Shown here: positions 1 to 10,821 of the stretch, piece by piece
Numbering within the stretch: position 1 is the first letter of the stretch
How the letters are laid out: each line of letters opens with the position of its first letter
From: Hysterium pulicare CBS 123377
Taxonomy: Eukaryota > Ascomycota > Dothideomycetes > Hysteriales > Hysteriaceae
Reading direction: 5' to 3'
NCBI GenBank assembly: GCA_000467715.1
Contig: AJFK01000301.1
Coordinates: 1 to 24,526, forward strand
DNA length: 24,526 nt
Position numbers and translations under genes: made by a program
Notes under the pieces: model-generated
What the model was told of the DNA's origin: nothing
Databases searched by the model: none
Seen by the model: only the letters and a program-made list of their open reading frames with translations

Positions 1-28
1 AAATTGGCCATTCAATTCTCTTACATAC

Positions 29-2309
29 CTTGCGCTCATGTCCTCCCTCACCCATTCTTCGATCCTCCCACCTACCTCCCCAACCAATCTCTCATAGGTA
101 TCGCTCATGAAAAACAAGCCACAATGCGCGCCAACTTCGTCAACACCTTCCATGAAGACTCGAAACCAGGTTGGATCTTTATGCCCATGGGCATCTCTCG
201 GTGGAAGCATGCAGAACTTCTTATAACGTTTTGGTTTGGCAGGCGAGTTGGCTTGGCCGTCGGGCTCAGAGTGAGAGACTGTTGGGAAAAGCGAGTCATT
301 TTCCTCCGCCGCAGCGATACGAGCTTCGGGCGAATCGGCATCAAGGATCGCGCTGTTCGAGTGGGTGTAATTGGAAGTGGAGCGGGTCGGAGATTTCGGA
401 GGATCTGACATGACTTCAACAGACGTATTTTTCATCTTTTCCTCCGCCTGTTTATTTCCGATCTGGCGGCTCAAATTCTCGAACTCTCGTTGCTTGGCTT
501 CTTTTGCTCGATCAGCTGCCCAAACTTCTTCCCAATTGAACTCCTTGTTCTCACTAATGTCTTTCTCACTAGTAAATTTTGGTGCTAGATCTTCGCCCTC
601 ATCAGCTTTCTTTTGTTCAAAAGGCTTGTTCTGTCGTTGCGCTTCTTTCTCTGCTTTCTTTCTTAATCTTAGTTCCAACTTGGTGCACTCCTTGATGGCA
701 GCATTGCGAACTTTTACTGCTTTCTTGTACTCTTTTAAGATAGCTGCGTGTTCCTTCTCGGCTCGTTTTCGTGTTTCCTTGTCCGTGTATTGGGTGAAGT
801 CCATGATTGGAGGCTCGTCGGGAATATCTGGGATAGATGGAAGTGTGTCTTTCGAGAGACCCGAATCCTGTCGCATAACATTATCTGTTACGGAGGTTGT
901 TTGCGAAGACTGTGTCCCTAAGTCGAAGCCTCCGTCGAGTTGACCATCTACATCACCTTCCTGGATTGGCGAAGTTGCTGATAATGGCTCTTCTGGTGCC
1001 TTTTGAATAATTCCACGACCACGATGCTCCTCCAGTGATATTCCAGGACTCCTTGATGCGCACCGAGGACGTTCGAGATGGGAATCCGGAGTGGAGATCG
1101 GCGGAAGACTTTCTAAGTGAGGTCCCGAACCAGGCTTACTCTCAGTCGAGGAGTCTCTACTCGATGGTCTAGACGGTGATGGGGATTTCGTCTTCTTGAG
1201 CCTGCCTGTACTAGCAGTATAGTAATTTATGAAACGAACCCGAGGAGGCGAGTAGGAGCCCGGAAATGCTACTTTCCTACCCTTCTCGTCATCTTCCTCC
1301 AACGCGCGAATGTGTGCATAGCGACTCTTAAGAGTGCCGTAATCTGCCATTGCACCGCCGAATTCAATGTGAGATGCCAAGTAGTTCTTAGTAGCTTTCA
1401 TAAGTCCGTCGGAGTGCTTAGATACGAAGTGGACTACGCTCTCCCAGGTTTTCCTCACAGGGAGGTGAACGTCGTTGTCGAATGCGGGGTTATAATTAGG
1501 ATCCGAGGGCTTTGGTGAAAACAAAGTGTTCATCCTGCTCGGCTGATTCGCATTCGTGTCGACGGTTGTGCTGTTGTTAAAATCGGTTCGAGATTGCGGT
1601 TTCGGGTCATCGTTCGATCTGAAAATACTGCTCAAGCCACTCTTCACCACACCCGGATGCATGCCGAGGAATGGTGTATCAAAATTGATAGTTCCAATTA
1701 TGCGGTGGCAGAAGACGTTTTCTCCTGTGGAGGAAGTAGACGGCTTCAGTGCCACATCTGCGCACAATAAACCTCCCATGGAATGACCCAGCAATATTAT
1801 GTCTGTTGTTGGAGATTCATGTGGAGTAAGCCTAGTAATAAGCGTTAATGCATTTCCACGAGAACTTACTCATTCGAAGAGACTCACCACTGAGAGAAAG
1901 TATCTCTCGCAGCCTCTATAGCATTGCGAGACCTGTATTTTGGGTAGATTTTGGTATGAACTACGTGAGTATCTGCTAGAGTAACGGTGACAAGGTTGTG
2001 AACATGGGCTGGGAAACTCTGAAAGCTGGTTTCATTTCCCATGAAGCCATGTATATAGACCAGAAGCAACGTTCTTCTACCATAGCGCTCCGACTCAGGA
2101 CCAGGTACTAAGGACTGAGTCGACGATGAGCGTGGGTCTCGAGAAACCATGGCGGAAGGTTCGGCATGGTGGAGGGTGAGGACTTCAGTGTCACTAGGTA
2201 CGGATTGAATGGCACTGCTTTTGGATCTGGGCGGTAGCGGTGGGGGTTGGTGCGAGGGCGAGTGGTTGCCATGGAGGCTTGAAGGTGTGTGTCCAGGATA
2301 CGACATCAT
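29..2309 (-). CDS. DUF676-type lipase / serine esterase (3' part outside window)
   Basis: Putative alpha/beta-hydrolase of the fungal DUF676 (lipase/serine esterase) type; the substrate cannot be read from sequence. Exon 1 is 1888-2309 and exon 2 is 29-1831. The 56-bp intron 1832-1887 has a GTGAGT donor and TAG acceptor and joins exon 1 to a Leu-Thr-Pro stretch leading into GHSMGG. The protein starts with a Pro/Ser-rich, probably disordered segment (residues 1-78), then a hydrophobic strand with the oxyanion motif HGFMG (87-91), then the nucleophile elbow GHSMGG (Ser158). After the hydrolase core comes a charged Glu/Lys/Arg-rich stretch of coiled-coil character, then a conserved-looking Cys-Met-Leu-Pro-Pro-Arg segment and an EGVDEVGAHCGLFF motif near the left edge. 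A GTATGT donor at 28-23 suggests another intron and a last exon beyond the window. About 741 residues are visible. No signal peptide or membrane segment is seen, so it is probably intracellular. Confidence 0.85.
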
Positions 2310-3798
2310 GTTCTGGAGAAATTGAAGAGTTAATTGAGGGTTCTACATCCATGTAGGTTGCTATCTTGATTCATGTCAGAAGGTTGTTAACAGAGTCAGG
2401 GCGTTGGATCTTCCAAGGTTGGTGTGTGTTTATTATTAAAGTTGGTCGAGGAGTTTCAGGTGAACGTTGAGCACTGATATCATTCCTCTATGGTGTGGGG
2501 CAGGAGTCGACCGGGGGCCTTTCCAAGAAAAGAAAGAACGCACGGGCGTGTCGCACGTGAGAAGTGCCAAGGCTTTTAGATTCAGAAATATTGGTCTAAC
2601 TTGTTATGTATGTGGTAATTGTCCCATCGATGGGCCATCGTACCTTCCACTTTGTACCACATGGAGACGGACCAATGCGCATTGCTGTGCCATTGATGAG
2701 GTAGAGTCAGGAGAAGCTCGCAGGTACTGCAGCTGCGTATGGAGAGCAGTCAAGCTGAAATGCTTACTTGCAGTTCCCTCGGGGTGCACGCGATTGACAT
2801 CAGGAACAGATGACTGGTCAGGAGAATATTGGGCCACGGTGGGGATAGATCAGATGCACAGGCGGGAGAACCTGGCTAATCCAAGCCGCCTCTACCGTTG
2901 ATTAATCCATACACACGAAACATCGGTGCCATAGAACCCAAGTCATGACAATAATAACGACCACAGTAATGCCCACATGGCCGCTGCATCCTTTGCAGCT
3001 TCATCAAACATTCCGAAAGCAGTGAAGGGTTCGTGCTATTCTCAGCCCCGAGCGGATGCATCCCGGTCACAAAGGAAATTTGCTTTCATTAATTTGCGCT
3101 AGTCCAAGCCCACCCAGACCAGACCGTTCACCTCCCGTCTTCTCGAGCTCCCTCTCACGTCTCCTCTCCTCACCTCAACACCACGACCTCCGCTGCGACG
3201 TCGACAATATAGCCCTCTCCGGTGCGCAGAGCTCTGGAGGAGCTTCGGAATTGACCTGCCATTGCTCGCCCTCGCCCTTCACCGTCCTCGCACCCACCTC
3301 TTCTCACCGATACCGCCAGCCGCGCAAGCTTAATCCCCGACTGTCGCACGGCCGCACAACAGGATACCGTCTGTAATTAAGGGTTGCACTCCTATAATTC
3401 ACCACTTTCGTCCTCTGTCAAGAGCATACCGAATGCAGGACCGTTGAATTTGTTTTGAGGTGCGTATACATGATCGTCACGAACACCTGACAATGATCTA
3501 CAGGAGTGCTGATCACTGTTGCCAGCCAAAACTCCATTTTGCCAGTCAGACTGGCGTCCATTCGTTTCGCCGCACATACGAAATATTGTACATGAAATAT
3601 CCATCGACTGGACTTCGACCCTGGCCGTCGCCGCAATCATTTCCGCTCATTCGACACCATTGATTCCTTCAAGATCCGTCATTCAGATCAACCACGCTCT
3701 CTTCCACCTATCTATGACATCGCGGTAGTAAAATCTGCCGCTCACCTGCTGGGATCCTTTTTCGTGCGCAAGCTGCGCCAGGCCACGCATTGCAAGTG
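2310..3798. other. Divergent intergenic region / 5' leaders
   Basis: This 1.49-kb stretch separates the lipase gene (minus) from the membrane-protein gene (plus) and must hold both promoters. Short open frames on both strands have no recognisable domain and Met-poor, low-complexity translations. A strongly pyrimidine-rich tract at about 3102-3190 on the plus strand is typical of fungal core promoters, with transcription starting just downstream. If so, the plus-strand gene has a 5' leader of about 0.6 kb with several upstream ATGs. A CACGTG E-box lies at 2554-2559. I see no RNA gene. Confidence 0.5.
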
Positions 3799-5392
3799 AT
3801 GGAATATCCTTCCAAAAGACAAAAGATTTCAAGAATTGATATACGGCAACGCCGTGCTTTAGGTTCTAAAGCTATATCCAACGACAACCCCCGCGAGGAG
3901 CTTAAGAGGAAGTTTGTGCAAGGCGATTCGGAGTGGTCTGCCGAGGATTCCGAGGAGTATCTTCTCCTACATGAGATGGAAGGCCGAGAAGTCATGGGAC
4001 ACAAGCACAAGTCATTCCATCGCCGGCAAGCTCCCGAAGTCCGCGCTGAGATGACGGTCGTTGTCGATGTTGTTGCGACCTTGGATGCGAGCGGGAGCTT
4101 GATAGGCGTGCAAACGACACTTGCGCTACCTTCAGTGCCGGCGGTGCCTCCATTTCCTAGTGATTTGACAGTACCTGCTGTCCCCCAGGTTACTTCTGTA
4201 GCATTTCCCTCCGTTCCTGCGTATCCATTTCCTTCTGGAGTTCCTAGTCAGTCGGTCCAAGGAATGGGTGCCACCTCTCAAGCTGTTCTCTCCAATTCTC
4301 CAGCAACCTCAAGTCAACCCAATTCTAGTACTATATCTTCCTCGCTGTTTCCGACATTCTCGTCAAGCTTAGGGAGAAATTCATCGACTTCAAGTAAGTC
4401 AAATTGATTTCAATCAGCTTGGGCATTTTTAACTCAACCCTTTAGGTACTGCTAAGATTTCGAGTTTATCATTCAGCCGAAACAGCACCATTTCTTCTAC
4501 GTCTTTACGATTATCTACATCGAGTCTTAGGTCTAGGTCGGCATCTACATCGACTTACTCATTGTCATTGTCAGCATCCAGTTCGATCTCAGGAACAGCC
4601 TTTCCAACTTCGACTACAGCCGGTGGTGGAGTCGGCGGCGGTGGCGAAGGCACCCCTACTCCTACCGCAACACAAACAGCTGTGGCAGGTATTGGGGCTA
4701 GTGGTGGTACGGAAGATGATAACTCCATAACCACCCCGCAAGTGGTTGGAAGTGTCCTTGGCAGTCTTGCTGGTCTTGCTATCATCTTAGTCATAGCTCT
4801 TCTACTCCTAAGACGATACAAGCGCAAAGGAAGAGGCGCGCTTCAGCTTACCGAGAATGACACAACGGACACCCGCCAAATCGCTGGGGCTGGTCAACCG
4901 ATGGCACAACGGAGTAGCTTCGTACCGGCCGGTGCGGCGTCACTGTTGAGTCGCTTCTCAGCATCATCCAAAGGCACTGCGGTTGCTGGACATGAAAGAG
5001 GTTTCCAGCGAATATCCGGACGTAAACTTCCCTCTGCCTTCAGTGAAGGCATGACCTCTGAGCAGTTCGAGAGGGATAGGGCCACGCTATCGGGCTCGAC
5101 GTTCTATCGGGATAGCCAAGGCTTTCACGGAGGTCCGGGTGTCGCTGCTGCAGCGGCAGCTGGCGAATCTTCGCGCGCTGTTTTCGAGAAAGAGAAGCTG
5201 ATGCCGAGTCCTGCACGAACTCCGGTTATTCATCATCCAGACGAGATACCTCCGCCCATGAGCGGTCCTCCAGGCGGAGGGTCGTCCCTGAGCCCACCTG
5301 GTACACCTCAACAACCTCCACGAGGGACACTCGGCCGTAGTCATCCATCCCAAGACGGCTCTCGAGGGTCAAAATTTTCAGAAAATGTTTGA
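3799..5392 (+). CDS. Ser/Thr/Pro-rich single-pass membrane protein
   Basis: Two exons, 3799-4393 and 4446-5392, with a 52-bp intron (GTAAGT donor, TTTTTAAC branch region, TTTAG acceptor); the product is 513 aa. The first ATG in frame is at 3799. The N-terminal third is charged (Lys/Arg/Glu-rich). It is followed by imperfect Pro-Ser-Val-Pro repeats (roughly residues 110-155), a long Ser/Thr-rich region likely to be O-mannosylated if exposed, and a Gly-rich linker. A single hydrophobic helix (about 298-320) is followed at once by Arg-Arg-Tyr-Lys-Arg-Lys, which predicts a cytoplasmic C-terminus. The tail (about 330-513) is Ser/Gly/Pro-rich and ends without a recognisable domain. The layout resembles fungal Mid2/WSC-like wall-stress sensors, but no WSC cysteine domain is present and no signal peptide is evident. 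A sensor role is inference from layout only. Confidence 0.8.
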
Positions 5393-6193
5393 CGATTTCC
5401 TAATTTTCTTGTTTGCCTTACTATTCTCCTCATGTATCAAATCCCGAAGGAGGCCTGAAATAGCGTCTCTGATCTGCAGCCTGTTTGTCTTTTCTTGTAT
5501 ACTTGGGAAGATCCAAGCCTGTGTCTCTATCTTTATTGCATTGCAACTCACACTCCTTAATATGACCGTATTACGACATGGTCTCATAATGTTTGTTATC
5601 CTTTTCCCACCTAGCACGTTCGACGACCAACATCTACCTCTCTTCATGGCCTTTTTTCCATCACATACCCGCACGCCTTTGGTGCGTTGCAGCCTCTTAC
5701 GGTCTTGACTGGTATTTTCCTTTCCATTTCCATCTTCTTGTATATACCTTATCAACACCTGTTGCACGGCACGTCTGATAGACGTCCGCTAGTAGTTGCA
5801 CCGCAATGAGACCGTCCAGACGGGTTGGGAGCTTTTATGTCACGCTATGGGTCTTGGGAGATCCGCAAATGACATTGTCATGTACTTCTCCAATGTTAGT
5901 AAATCTCTTCCATTTCATGCAACCAATGAATGTGGATTCAAAGTATCGGATGAACTAGTATGTAAATGACACGTCCCATCTCATGACGGAAGAGTAAGGA
6001 AGGCATAGAAGGATGTGAACTTAGTTGGAACGGAAAATTCGAGTGGCAGCTTCACGGCATGCACACTCAACGTGGACAACGTAGCATTTCTTGCTGGAAG
6101 GCCGCTTATATCACCTTAACAGTACTAAAACAACAGAGCTTTAGCCAGCGCAGAGATATGCTCCCAAACAGATGCCGCTTGCCCCACCTAGTA
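5393..6193. other. Convergent 3' intergenic region
   Basis: This 800-bp stretch lies between two converging genes (the membrane protein on plus, Ku80 on minus) and should hold both 3' UTRs. A plus-strand open frame at 5385-5708 begins inside the last codons of the upstream gene in another frame; its hydrophobic, Cys-containing translation matches nothing I know and it has no promoter of its own. I see no repeat, RNA gene or domain here. Confidence 0.5.
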
Positions 6194-9100
6194 CTAGAGA
6201 GCTACTAAGTTGATATTCGATAAAAAATCCTCCGCTTCCTCCTCCGAAACATTACTGACAGGTGAATGCTTCTTATCCACAAGCCCAACCCTATTCCTCT
6301 TAATCGCCCACCACATTTCCCTCCTATCTCCATTCAACTTCCCGCCTAACAGATCTTTCTTTAACTGTCCCAAGAAGTCATTAAAAAGTGCCGGCTCCTC
6401 GAGATCCGCCAGTTCGTCCTTCATGACTCGAAGCGTCTCCAGCGCACGCCCATACGCACTACTACCGAGGCTCTCGCGGATGTAGGTGTATATGATAACC
6501 CCAAGATCAGAGGCTAATGATTTGATGTCGGAGATATCATCTGTAGCAGCAAGAGCTTGTTTGAATGTAGGAATGGCGTTCTGCAAATCGACCTTTAGCC
6601 GCTTTCTGCTTCCCTGTCCGAGGAGTTCATCGACGTTGAGACCTGAGAGCGGTTTTTCGCGTTCTCGGGTCCGCTTGCCGCGTCCTTTCTGTTTTGGTGG
6701 CACTTTCTTTACCTCGCTGGCTGCTTTGACAGCATCAAGTAATGATCCCGCCTTTTTCATGAGGGTTGCGGGCGGGTAAGAGTATTGAAGGAGAACATGA
6801 GGTGGGTCGGGGATTTTGGGGGATACAGGGTCTGTGGCGCGCCAGGTTATCGCCTGATTGACACGGTGAAGGAGGGGAGAATATGTTTCATCCATGGGCA
6901 TGTACTCTGAAGGATTCCTTCCAAGTGTCAGTCTGAACTTCAAGAAAAGAAGAACGAATAAGCTGGCTTACCCGTCTTCATCGCTCCCAAAGCTGGATAA
7001 ATCCATAGCATCAACATACTCACTCATCGCCTCCATCAAATCAGCTTTAGGAATGTCTCGATGCTCGATTAGTGTCTTGCCCGCGACAGTGGTTTTTTTA
7101 TCAAGTGGAGGAAACCTATATCCCCGAAGATCTTCGGCAAAAGGAAGTTCGACGTCAACCAAACATTCAATATCTGGTTGGATAAGTGGTGCAAGAAGAA
7201 GGAGAACAGGGGATTTGTTTTCCTTGGCCACAAGCCTGGCGACAGCGCAAGACTCTGCTTCGTAGAGGGCATGAATGAGGGATGAGAGCGCCAGGTTGGC
7301 CTTCTCGTTGGTTTTTTGGGCTACTATGATGTATGATCGTGACATTGGAAGATAACGGTCGAACTGTTACTCAGAGGTTAGACACAGGTATTAGAGACCT
7401 GGAGAATGGTAAGCATACCCTCTCTTCCGGTATAAACCCAATTATGTCAAGCTTTGGTTCACTCTCGATCTTTACGATGTTACTTTCCGACTCGCTGATC
7501 GGAACTGCAGTTCGTCCATACTCAAATCCACGTGAGATCTCGTCATATTCGATATTCTTCTTGACACCTGGATTGTCTTCATCGTCTACTTGGTAGACAC
7601 GCTGGCTCTTGACTGATGCAAGTTGGCCATTGGTTTGCACATCATCGCCATCCCCAACCAACGTTGTCGTCGATTGCGTGCTGGTCTGGGCACCGCCCAA
7701 ATCCGTCCTTACTACGAACGAGCTTGCAGTTGGTGGTCTCGCGATCATGGTACGAGGGTAGCGTTCAACCTCGATAGATAAAGCGGAATCGTATTTCTCT
7801 GGGTCGCCGAGAGTGAGAGTCCCTTTGTAAACGGCAACCGATCGAGTAACTTTAAGCCGGGGTATCTTTGTTGAGTCGACGGCTGGAGCTAATGTGGAAA
7901 ATGTGCCACCGCAGTCCTCAGCAAAGGTCTTCAAGATTGCCTCATTGGTTTCCTGAATGGTACGGTCAAAATTGTGAAAATATAGAGACGGCTTTATGAA
8001 TAGTTCCGAAGGCCATACCTTTTCTTCGCTCTTATCCTCTTCCTTGAATCCTTCTTCAGGGTCATCAAAATCAACTCCACTACATCATGTCAGCTCGGAA
8101 TTTGTACGGGACAGCTAGAAACCGGTCTCCAGGGGCTGAGGAAGCAGAGCACACATTTCCCCTCAACGGGTCCTGAGCGAAAGCTTAGTTTCAAGCAGTG
8201 CACTCCGCCCCGATGTGCATGGAATTGCAGTCCAAGGTCGACTAATCGTTAATGAAAAGAGTTAGGGCAGCCAAGTAGCTGAAGCTCTCAGTCTGTGGAT
8301 GACATTGCAACCGACTAGGTGACTCCACCATGCTCAGAGTATGTCTTGACACTGACTCTTCTCCAAGACTCAAGCCCGGGAACATAAGGTTTGGACAAAG
8401 TGATACATCTTTCTCTCACATCATTGCCGGATGCACAGTTGGAATCTGCCGCTGAATAATGACTTACAGTATTATAAGCTCAATCTCCTCATCCTTGAGC
8501 TTAGATGCGATGGGACCAAGCTCATCTGCATCCATCTGACCTTTTGCATCTGTCACTAGGATAATGCGGCTCGTAAATTTGAGTTTGTTGCCAGTTTTAC
8601 CACGCGTTGCTTTTGAGATCATCTGGATCGCGAGAATGATTGCGGATATTGCTGCAGAGCATTAGCAGAGAATTTCATTACATTAACAGCTGCACAAACC
8701 ATCCCCCTCATTCGTACTACTCGGTTTGATCTGTTGCTGTAGCTGGCGAATATCCGAGAGAAGAAATCTTTGAATTGGTCAGGTCGCATGTAAACTTATC
8801 GGACACTGACTTTTCCTACTGCTTTAGGGGTTGTAAAATGGAAATGTGGGGATATTCTTCTGGGTCTTCGATGAGACCCGCGACGTCTGTGCCTAAAGAA
8901 TAATCAGTCAACACTGTACAGTAGTGGTGTTTTCCGGTAAGAAGCTTTGAGGTAGAATTCCAACTTACCATCAGTACGCAGTCCAATCACGCTCAGCAAA
9001 GCAGTCTTGCGGTTTGTCGAGACCTTTTGAAGAACGTCAGCCAAATGTAGCCTCACGAAGACCAAAGACATGAAAGGAATTCTCACTTACAGTAGTCGTG

Positions 9101-9219
9101 ATCTTGTCCCAGATATATTCCATACTCCATTCAAGATTCGTTTTGTCCCTTCCATTGGCCGTTTCGCCCATGGAATTGCCGACATCTATTATGTACACAG
9201 TTGCTTCCTTTCCTGCCAT
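6194..9219 (-). CDS. ku80: Ku80, ATP-dependent DNA helicase II subunit 2
   Basis: Large subunit of the Ku70/Ku80 heterodimer, which encircles broken DNA ends and starts non-homologous end joining; Ku also acts at telomeres. Nine exons: 9091-9219, 8969-9023, 8820-8892, 8700-8767, 8468-8651, 8019-8079, 7419-7952, 6972-7363 and 6194-6917. They sum to 2220 nt (739 aa plus stop), the usual size for fungal Ku80. All eight introns begin GT and end AG, several with CTGAC branch sites. The N-terminal von Willebrand A-like domain (about 5-200) begins with a hydrophobic strand ending in IIDVGNS. The beta-barrel core follows (from about 230), including the AQKTNEKA segment and the helical arm with MPMDETY. 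A basic linker and a helical C-terminal domain (about 600-739) complete it. The start at 9219 is the first ATG and gives the expected family N-terminus. Intron 5 (8080-8467, 388 bp) is far longer than the others (48-76 bp). The gene is divergent from the DUF4149 gene, 208 bp away. Confidence 0.96.
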
Positions 9220-9427
9220 GCCTGGTTGGTGGAGGATGAAATTGAAGTTGTTTTATCGACGAAGAGTTGAAGTCGATCCATTGAGGTCTAGGCAGCCTCG
9301 CGTGATCACGTGTATTTACTTAGGTAATCATTATATCATGAAATTGCAATCAAGCCGCACATTGTTGATCTCCAACACACAACTTTTGAGGACGGGCCTG
9401 ACGCGATTTTCCTTCTGTCCATCTGCC
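9220..9427. promoter_or_regulatory. Shared divergent promoter of Ku80 and the DUF4149 gene
   Basis: Only 208 bp separate the two start codons, so the two genes probably share one divergent promoter. It contains a CACGTG E-box at 9307-9312 inside GATCACGTG, which fits the RTCACRTG site known for Cbf1-type bHLH factors. The same nonamer occurs at 13157-13165 in the other compact divergent promoter of the window. Factor identity is inference. Confidence 0.5.
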
Positions 9428-10003
9428 ATGTCTTCTTTATCAACATTCTCCCAACCAGGGCCTTATCACCTTCTCGCGTACGTTCTCAGACGAAACTCGA
9501 ACCTGCACTACGGGCTAACATTGTACTCTAGCTATGGCACCCTTCTGGGAAGTACCATTTTCCAAAGCTTCGTGGGCGGCATAATTGCCTTTCGCGTACT
9601 ACCCAGGCCCCAATTTAGCACACTCCAAAAGCACACCTTTCCTGTCTACTTTGCCATGCAAACCGCTCTGCCCATCTTGCTTACCCTAACCCACCCCTCT
9701 GGTCCCAAAGCCGTCGTCTCCAACCCCTCGGACCTCACATTTGCCCTTATTGCAACAATGCTTGCAACATCGGCGTTGAATATGCTTTGGATCGGGCCCG
9801 AAACGACAACGACTATGCAGATGAGGAAGCATCAGGAGACTAAAGATGGGAGAAAGAGTTATGATGAGGGGCCACATTCGCTGGAGATGCAGAGGTTGAA
9901 CAAGAAATTCATGCAGTTACATGGGGTCAGTAGTCTACTGAATCTGTTTACCTTGATTACAGAGGTTTGGTATGGCTTTTTACTTGGGGAAAGGCTAGTG
10001 TAA
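9428..10003 (+). CDS. DUF4149 / TMEM205-like membrane protein
   Basis: Two exons, 9428-9477 and 9532-10003, with a 54-bp intron (GTACGT donor, GGCTAAC branch, CTCTAG acceptor); the product is 173 aa. Splicing restores the family N-terminus, in which PYHLLAYGTLLGS leads into a helix ending FQSFVGG and then FRVLPRPQFSTLQ, typical of DUF4149 proteins. Four hydrophobic helices lie at about 15-40, 52-72, 85-106 and 148-170, with a charged hydrophilic loop (about 110-145) before the last. The molecular function of the family is not established; human TMEM205 has been linked to cisplatin resistance. The intron is a multiple of three without a stop, so retention would insert 18 residues. An in-frame ATG at 9338 would add 30 residues that are rich in Arg, Ser and Leu and lack acidic residues, resembling a mitochondrial presequence; the ATG at 9428 has the better context (GCCATGT). 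Confidence 0.88.
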   Translation: MSSLSTFSQPGPYHLLAYVLRRNSNLHYGLTLYSSYGTLLGSTIFQSFVGGIIAFRVLPRPQFSTLQKHTFPVYFAMQTALPILLTLTHPSGPKAVVSNPSDLTFALIATMLATSALNMLWIGPETTTTMQMRKHQETKDGRKSYDEGPHSLEMQRLNKKFMQLHGVSSLLNLFTLITEVWYGFLLGERLV

Positions 10004-10357
10004 CTCTGGTATACCTCACAAAGTAAATACGTTACATTATCCACTAGCCAACAAGCTCATGCTGCTGTGAGGATGTTGCTCCTCTTTGAATGAACGGAGC
10101 CGCCATGTCTCCATTTCGGCCTTATGTCCTTTTGGGTAGATTGAAAGGCAGTCTTTGAAAATCTGGCACAGCTTCCTTCCCCAAGATCTATAACATGTTA
10201 CCTCAACGTTTCCCCTCTGCAAAACTTCCTCCAATGGCAGGCTGATGCTCTCAACATTACAGCCCGACTCCGCCCTCAAACCGTCAGATGAGCAGCCCTT
10301 CTCGAGGTCTTCTGTCTGTTAAAACTATAATAAATGTACTCAAAACAGCATTGTTTC
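10004..10357. other. Convergent 3' intergenic region
   Basis: These 354 bp lie between the DUF4149 gene (plus) and the parvulin gene (minus) and should carry the two 3' UTRs. A minus-strand open frame at 10037-10279 has no recognisable content. I see nothing else. Confidence 0.5.
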
Positions 10358-10821
10358 TCACTTCCGGGCTTCAACCATGACGATATGATATCCCTCTGAC
10401 GTCTTTACTTCGCCGTATTTCGGGCTGGCGGTCGTACTGGGTTCCAGCTCATATGCGACTTTCTCGAATTCAGGTAATAAGCTTCCGCGAGTTTTCCAGC
10501 CCAATGAGCCCCCTGCGGTGATAACATAGTCATTAGCTCGGTCCAATCCAACAGCAAATCCTGTTACGTATCTTCCTCCGAAGCTGCACCAAACTCACCT
10601 TGCCTCGCCTTGTCCTCACTAAACTCTTTCGCAACCTCATCAAACTTCTTTCCCCCCTTCAATTTTCCTAAAGCCTCTTCTTTCTTTGAGTACTTTTCGC
10701 AGAGGATATGTCGTACGTTGATGCTGGTCGCTGGTTTAAGCTTTCCGGAACTACTACCGCCTTTTCCTTTATCGGCGGAGTCGGAATCAGCTTTGCCCTT
10801 GCCTTTATTCTTGGGTGGCAT
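10358..10821 (-). CDS. pin4: Parvulin-type peptidyl-prolyl cis-trans isomerase (Par14/Pin4 class)
   Basis: Catalyses cis-trans isomerisation of prolyl peptide bonds; Par14-class parvulins are linked to ribosome biogenesis and chromatin in other eukaryotes. Two exons, 10599-10821 and 10358-10512, with an 86-bp intron (GTGAGT donor, GCTAATGAC branch region, CGCAG acceptor); the product is 125 aa, the usual size. A Lys/Gly/Ser-rich basic N-terminal tail (1-33), typical of Par14 rather than Pin1, precedes the rotamase domain. The domain shows [11 protein letters not shown], a [12 protein letters not shown] segment, and, across the splice, GGSLGW followed by [10 protein letters not shown] at the C-terminus. 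No WW domain is present, so phospho-Ser/Thr-Pro specificity of the Pin1 kind is not expected. Confidence 0.95.

Noticed and set aside
2467-2901. 144-codon plus-strand frame in the divergent promoter
   Set aside because: It lacks an ATG at its 5' end, has no domain, and its translation has the Cys/Trp-rich look of non-coding DNA.
5385-5708. Hydrophobic 107-codon frame after the membrane-protein gene
   Set aside because: It begins inside the upstream gene's last codons in another frame and is most likely 3' UTR.
9098-10003. Uninterrupted 301-codon plus-strand frame
   Set aside because: Its first part overlaps Ku80 exon 1 in antisense and reads through the DUF4149 intron; the spliced form starting at 9428 matches the family.
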